The translations under genes and the position numbers were made by a program. A stretch of DNA of 64,000 nt from NCBI GenBank assembly GCA_963844655.1, contig CAWJPA010000004.1, positions 744,001 to 808,000 on the forward strand, read 5' to 3'. Below the pieces are notes generated by a model that worked only from the letters and a program-made list of their open reading frames with translations, was not told the DNA's origin and did not search any database. Positions 60,473 to 64,000 of the stretch are shown here, in pieces. Position 1 is the stretch's first letter; each line of letters begins with the position of its first letter. Origin of the DNA: JASHPR01 sp963844655 (GTDB lineage Bacteria; Actinomycetota; Actinomycetes; Streptosporangiales; Streptosporangiaceae).

Positions 60473-62224
60473 CTACCGGCCCGCGGCCTGCCGCTCGTCG
60501 TGCAGGGCCCGCAGCGTGCCCCAGGCCCGGGTGGCGAGCTGCAGGTTGAAATGGACGTCGGGGTCGTTCAGCTCCAGGCCGGTGAGCTCCCGGATCCGCT
60601 GCAGCCGGTACTTGAGCGTGCTCTTGTGCACGGACAGCTCGGCCGCGGTCGCGTCGTAATTGCCGCCGTGCTCCAGGTACTGGGCGAGCGTGTGCACCAG
60701 CTCGGCCTTGCGGCGGGCGTCGTAGTCGATCAGGCTGCCCAGCCACTCCCGGACGAACGCCTCAACGTCGCTGAGATCCGGGATGGCCGCGAGCATGCGG
60801 AAGATGCCGAGCTTGGGGTACTCGCACGCCCCGCTGCCGTGCAGCAGCGTCTTCTGCAGCCGCAGCGCCAGGCCGGCCTCGCGCAGCGACCTGGGCAGCT
60901 CGGACGGCCGGGCGCACAGCCCGCCCACCCCGATGTGGCACCGGCTGCCGAGGTCAGTCATGATCGACTGGCACAGCTTTTCCCAGTCCGCCTGGCTGGC
61001 CGTGACCACGGCGACATTGCCCGACCAGGTCTCGCACAGCCCGTCCTGCCGGGCCTGGCGCAGGGCCCTCTTGACCGCGCTCAGCAGCGCGTCGTGCGCC
61101 CGGGCCCGCCCCTTGCCCTCGATGATCACCACCCGGTGCGGGCGCCGCAGGTCGTAGGCCAGGGCGTCGGCCCGGGTGACCGCGCTGTCGTCATCGGTCC
61201 CGTCCAGCAGGTCATGCACCAGGTCGCGGCGCAGCCGCAGCTCGGTGTCGGCGATGCCGCGCAGCCGGGCGAGCTCCATCGACAGCACGGTCGCTCCGTG
61301 CTCCAGGGCCACCAGATCGGCGCTGTCGGCCCGGCGCCCGGGATCGATGAGGGCCAGCACCCCGATCACGTCGGTCCGCGGCGACGCGAGCATGATCAGC
61401 CGCTCGCCGTCGCGCACCGGCTTGGTGTCCCGCAGCAGCCGGCGGAGCAGGTGCTCGCGCTTGGCGAACGACTCCTTCGGGTACCGATCGGGGCGGCCGG
61501 GACCGGCCCAGGCGGACAGGTTGCCGTACCGGTCCTCGATCACGACCGGCATCCCGGTGAGCTCGTGCACGGCCTTGGCGATCCCCGGCTGGCCCTCACC
61601 CGAGACCGCGACCCGGGTCAGCCGCTCGTGGATGTCCATGCTCCGGCGCAGGCTCTTCACGGTCTCGGCCAGCGCGGTGTTCGCCACGGCGAGCTCGGCC
61701 GCGGTGGCGCGCTCCCTGGCGTGCAGCCGCGCGTTGGACACCGCCACCCCGGTCTGCTGCGCCACAACCTGGATCAGGAACCGCTCCTCCGCCGACGGCT
61801 CGCACTCGCAGGACGCGACCAGGTGGCCGAGCAGCCCGCCGACCCCGCGCAGCGGGTAGGCCCAGGCCCAGCCGCGGCCGGGCAGCTCAACCTTGCCGCC
61901 GCCGGTGCCGAACGCGGCCAGCTGCCTGGCCAGGCCGCTGGGCACCGAGTTGGCGTGGTCGCCGCCCGGGCGCCACTGGCCGCCGGTGAAGCTGTAGCCC
62001 TCGATCCGCCACTTGCCGAGCCCCGGCGCCGACGAGGCAGCGAGCTCCAGGATCTGGTCCTCGCTGACCGACTCGGTCATCAGCAGCGAGATCACCAGCA
62101 GGGCCCGGAACTCGCCAAGCCGCTCCCGCAGGCCCGCGTCCGAGGCGGCCCCGGGCCGGACCGGCAGCGCGGGGAGCGTGGCCATGGCGGCCACGTTGCC
62201 CGGTGTCATCGGTTCGGCAGTCAT
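60473..62224 (-). CDS. PucR-type transcriptional regulator with GAF domain (copy 3)
   Basis: This 583-residue regulator is very close to copy 1: both share LVISLLMTESV/LVMSLLMTESV-type openings, FLIQVVAQQTGVAVSNARLHAR, EDRYGNLSAWAGPG and the HTH block YLEHGGNYDATAAELSVHKS followed by TLKYRLQRIRELTG. It follows the MEDS gene by 11 bases and precedes the carboxylase operon by 171 bases. It is a likely activator of the CoM-conjugate operon through box B, which lies between it and the carboxylase gene. Confidence 0.86.
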   Translation of the reverse strand: MTAEPMTPGNVAAMATLPALPVRPGAASDAGLRERLGEFRALLVISLLMTESVSEDQILELAASSAPGLGKWRIEGYSFTGGQWRPGGDHANSVPSGLARQLAAFGTGGGKVELPGRGWAWAYPLRGVGGLLGHLVASCECEPSAEERFLIQVVAQQTGVAVSNARLHARERATAAELAVANTALAETVKSLRRSMDIHERLTRVAVSGEGQPGIAKAVHELTGMPVVIEDRYGNLSAWAGPGRPDRYPKESFAKREHLLRRLLRDTKPVRDGERLIMLASPRTDVIGVLALIDPGRRADSADLVALEHGATVLSMELARLRGIADTELRLRRDLVHDLLDGTDDDSAVTRADALAYDLRRPHRVVIIEGKGRARAHDALLSAVKRALRQARQDGLCETWSGNVAVVTASQADWEKLCQSIMTDLGSRCHIGVGGLCARPSELPRSLREAGLALRLQKTLLHGSGACEYPKLGIFRMLAAIPDLSDVEAFVREWLGSLIDYDARRKAELVHTLAQYLEHGGNYDATAAELSVHKSTLKYRLQRIRELTGLELNDPDVHFNLQLATRAWGTLRALHDERQAAGR

Positions 62225-62235
62225 CGCGGCGCGGG

Positions 62236-62838
62236 TCAGACGCTGACCGACCTGAGGAACTCATCCGGCCCGACGTAGTAGGGATTTTCCACCAGAATCC
62301 CCCTGACCAGCACCTGCGGATGCGTCTTGACGATGTTGACCACGACCTCCCCGCTGAACCGGTCCAGGTCATACAGGCACAGCACCACGACCGGGTAGGC
62401 CGGCGTGACCCGGTTCAGCTCGGACTCGTAACCCACGAGGTGCTCGACCCCGGGCGCATCCCGCAGCGCCCAGGTCATCTCGCCCACCAGGCGGCAGAAC
62501 GAGTACCCCTCGAGCGCCGCGTTGGTCATGCCGGTGGTCCAGAACGTGAGCATGTCGCTGGGGGTGAACTCGCCCCCGGCCAGGTAGGTCGTCTCCGGCA
62601 GGTGAATGTCCAACTGCCCGTCGCCCGGCGGTCCCGAGGCCGGGGCCAGCGACCCGAGCCGCTTGGCTGTGTGGGCGGAGTCCACCACGCAGATGCACTT
62701 GTCCCCCGCGGTCAGGCCCGCGCCCAGGTAGGCGTCGAGTAGCCGGTCCCGGTCGGAGTCGCCCCGGTAGAACGCGCACACGTGACTCCCGGGCACCAGC
62801 TCGATCTCGTCGATACCGCTCGGCACCGCTCCGGTCAT
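62236..62838 (-). CDS. MEDS domain sensory protein (copy 3)
   Basis: This 200-residue MEDS protein is nearly the same as copy 1: GSHVCAFYRGDSDRDRLLDA, AGDKCICVVDS, FCRLVGEMTWALRD, and CLYDLDRFSGEVVVNIVKTHP with PYYVGPDEFLR at the end. It is co-transcribed with PucR-type copy 3. The pair is in inverted orientation to the pair at 36108-38506, which points to a segmental duplication. The cysteines in HVCAFY and KCICVVDS are shared by all copies and could contact a ligand or metal. Confidence 0.86.
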   Translation of the reverse strand: MTGAVPSGIDEIELVPGSHVCAFYRGDSDRDRLLDAYLGAGLTAGDKCICVVDSAHTAKRLGSLAPASGPPGDGQLDIHLPETTYLAGGEFTPSDMLTFWTTGMTNAALEGYSFCRLVGEMTWALRDAPGVEHLVGYESELNRVTPAYPVVVLCLYDLDRFSGEVVVNIVKTHPQVLVRGILVENPYYVGPDEFLRSVSV

Positions 62839-63061
62839 CAGCCCACACCCCCTCGCGCTGTAATAACCGGATAGTACGTCGGAAACCGAACCTCCGGCTC
62901 ACCTCCGCAGGACCAAGATCTTCCCGTTCCTCCGCCTGGCGTGGGCATAATTCGGGGCATTACGCCAAAGACGGTGCCACTCCGCGCCCGCGATCCTGGG
63001 GCCGGCCGGGCCGTAGGATGCGGGCGTTGCTCTCCGTCACCGTGAAGGAGCTGGCCGGGCC

Positions 63062-63541
63062 GTGATCACCGTGTCCCCCGCCGAGCCCGATGACGTCCCG
63101 GCCATCGCCGGCCTGCTTGAGGACCTGAACCGCTTCTACGGCGTGCCCGAGTCCGGCCCGCCGGAGCGGCGCCTGGACCAGGTCAGCGAGGCTCTGTTCG
63201 GCCGGCCGGCGTCGGCCTACGCGCTGCTGGCCAGGGACGGCGGCCGCGTGGCCGGCCTGGCCACGTACTCGTTCCTGTGGCCCTCGGTCGGTCCCACCCG
63301 GCTGCTCTTCATGAAGGAGCTGTACGTACCGGAGGCGTACCGCCGCCATGGGGTAGGGAAGCTACTGATGCGCGCCGTCTTCGAGACCGCCGCCCGGCTG
63401 GGCTGCGTCCGCGTCGAATGGACCACCGACCCGGGCAACGCCGCCGCCCGGGCGTTCTACGAGAAGCTGGGCGTGCCCGTGCACCCGAAGGTGTTCTACC
63501 GGGTCACCGACACCGGCTCCGGCTTCCCGCCGATCGGATAG
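63062..63541 (+). CDS. GNAT family N-acetyltransferase
   Basis: This 159-residue acetyltransferase has PDDVPAIAGLLEDLNRFYG at the N terminus, the acetyl-CoA loop EAYRRHGVGKLLMRAV and the C-terminal WTTDPGNAAARAFYEKLGV. The start is GTG 63062 with AAGGAG upstream. The acceptor is unknown. Its gene lies beyond the MEDS/PucR pair and is transcribed away from it, so I see no link to the alkene genes. Confidence 0.85.
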   Translation: MITVSPAEPDDVPAIAGLLEDLNRFYGVPESGPPERRLDQVSEALFGRPASAYALLARDGGRVAGLATYSFLWPSVGPTRLLFMKELYVPEAYRRHGVGKLLMRAVFETAARLGCVRVEWTTDPGNAAARAFYEKLGVPVHPKVFYRVTDTGSGFPPIG

Positions 63542-63562
63542 CGCCCGCGGCCGGGTCTGAGA

Positions 63563-63618
63563 CTCCGTGGTCGGACACACTGACACGTTCCAGCGTGCCA
63601 ACCTGTCCAACCACGGAG
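63563..63618. repeat. 15-bp inverted repeat with nested stem after the GNAT gene
   Basis: CTCCGTGGTCGGACA (63563-63577) pairs with 63604-63618 with one mismatch. The loop holds a second short stem, CACG/CGTG. It lies 21 bases after the GNAT stop. It may be a terminator or a small palindromic element; no T run follows. Confidence 0.6.
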
Positions 63619-63653
63619 CTGAGCATCGCCGGGCCGCACTACCATGATCCGCC

Positions 63654-64000
63654 ATGCGCGCGTTGGGGGTTTTCTGGGCATTGCTCACGGTGCTGGCGCT
63701 GGCCGCCTGCGGGTCCAGCCCCGGAACGGTGACCGCGGCCAGCACCCCGCGCCCGGCGCACACCGCGCGGCCGGCCCCGTCCCCCGCCCCGTCGCCGCGG
63801 CCGAGCCCGTCGCCCACGCCCCGGCACCGGTCGCTGCCCGAGCCGGGTAACCCGGCCGGCGCCGCCGCGGTGCCCGCGGCGGCGCAGCCGGTCGACACCG
63901 CGCACCCCACGCACGTGATCGGCGACGGCACGCCGGCCAGCTGCACGTCCGCGGCGGTGGTGGCCGCGGTCGCGGCCGGCGGCATCATCACGTTCTCCTG
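63654..64000 (+). CDS. Lipoprotein with Pro/Ser-rich linker (3' end outside window)
   Basis: The ATG at 63654 opens a frame that runs off the window. It begins with a lipoprotein signal: MRALGVFWALLTVLALAAC, where LAAC is a good lipobox, followed by GSS. A proline/serine/arginine-rich linker (residues 32-60, such as PSPAPSPRPSPSPTP) probably spans the cell wall. The last part, IGDGTPASCTSAAVVAAVAA and GGIITFS, resembles the start of right-handed beta-helix domains in actinomycete secreted proteins. The function of the missing domain cannot be told. Confidence 0.75.
   Translation, partial: MRALGVFWALLTVLALAACGSSPGTVTAASTPRPAHTARPAPSPAPSPRPSPSPTPRHRSLPEPGNPAGAAAVPAAAQPVDTAHPTHVIGDGTPASCTSAAVVAAVAAGGIITFS

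Noticed and set aside
58367..62278. A plus-strand open frame of 1303 residues
   Set aside because: It is antisense to the carboxylase and PucR-type genes, which have clear motifs on the minus strand.
1..64000. tRNA or rRNA genes
   Set aside because: I saw no cloverleaf-like segment with a conserved T-loop (GGTTCRAAYCC) or rRNA stretch while reading both strands; a covariance-model scan would be needed to be certain.

Overview
This window is high-GC actinomycete DNA. Evidence is the codon use, frequent GTG starts, 4-base ATGA/GTGA stop-start overlaps, a decaprenylphosphoryl-arabinose (DPA) gene set and an OmpR/histidine kinase pair. No 16S gene or other marker fixes the species. Five otherwise well-conserved genes (class III aminotransferase, cytochrome b, histidine kinase, a Cys-rich unknown and the monooxygenase alpha subunit) are each broken by what looks like one extra base in a short homopolymer. 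Sequencing indels are the simplest explanation, so I treat these as probably intact genes that are interrupted in this sequence.

Positions 1-15300 look like a hydroxyproline catabolic region. It holds an APC permease, an SDR, an MBL hydrolase, a class III aminotransferase and a GntR/FCD regulator. These are followed by a three-subunit FAD/[2Fe-2S] amino acid dehydrogenase, a DHDPS-family deaminase, an aldehyde dehydrogenase, a luciferase-like oxidoreductase, a proline racemase family enzyme and a GMC dehydrogenase with its small subunit. Four copies of a palindrome (core TTGTCGACAA) lie in front of the regulator gene and the three enzyme transcription units, which defines a likely local regulon.

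Positions 15300-23800 hold a lone b6-type cytochrome b, a two-component system, DprE2, DprE1 and the UbiA prenyltransferase for DPA synthesis, and a membrane-anchored phosphodiester glycosidase-like protein.

Positions 23800-62900 are the most interesting part: an apparently complete aerobic propylene (alkene) pathway that depends on coenzyme M (CoM). A CoM biosynthesis operon (ComA-type phosphosulfolactate synthase, a Cys-rich unknown, two aspartase/fumarase superfamily lyases and a PLP enzyme) sits beside a four-component soluble diiron monooxygenase (beta, coupling, alpha, reductase) and epoxyalkane:CoM transferase. Further on are a second transferase paralogue, two hydroxyalkyl-CoM-type SDRs (one with the sulfonate-binding arginines) and a 2-ketopropyl-CoM oxidoreductase/carboxylase with its diagnostic Phe/His pair. 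The expected flow is propylene to epoxypropane to hydroxypropyl-CoM to ketopropyl-CoM to acetoacetate plus CoM. An ADP-forming acyl-CoA synthetase and a two-subunit CoA-transferase could activate acetoacetate. A CoA-disulfide-reductase-like flavoprotein and a sulfoacetaldehyde-dehydrogenase-like enzyme may handle CoM disulfide or C2 sulfonates. Control seems to come from three MEDS-domain sensors and three GAF/PucR-type activators. Two MEDS-PucR pairs are close paralogues in opposite orientation and bracket 22 kb. An IS605-type element with only tnpB sits between the CoA-transferase and disulfide reductase genes.

Positions 46700-51200 hold housekeeping-like genes (RidA, NDH-2, an ArsR-type regulator, an S41 protease). 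Positions 62900-64000 hold a GNAT enzyme and the start of a lipoprotein.
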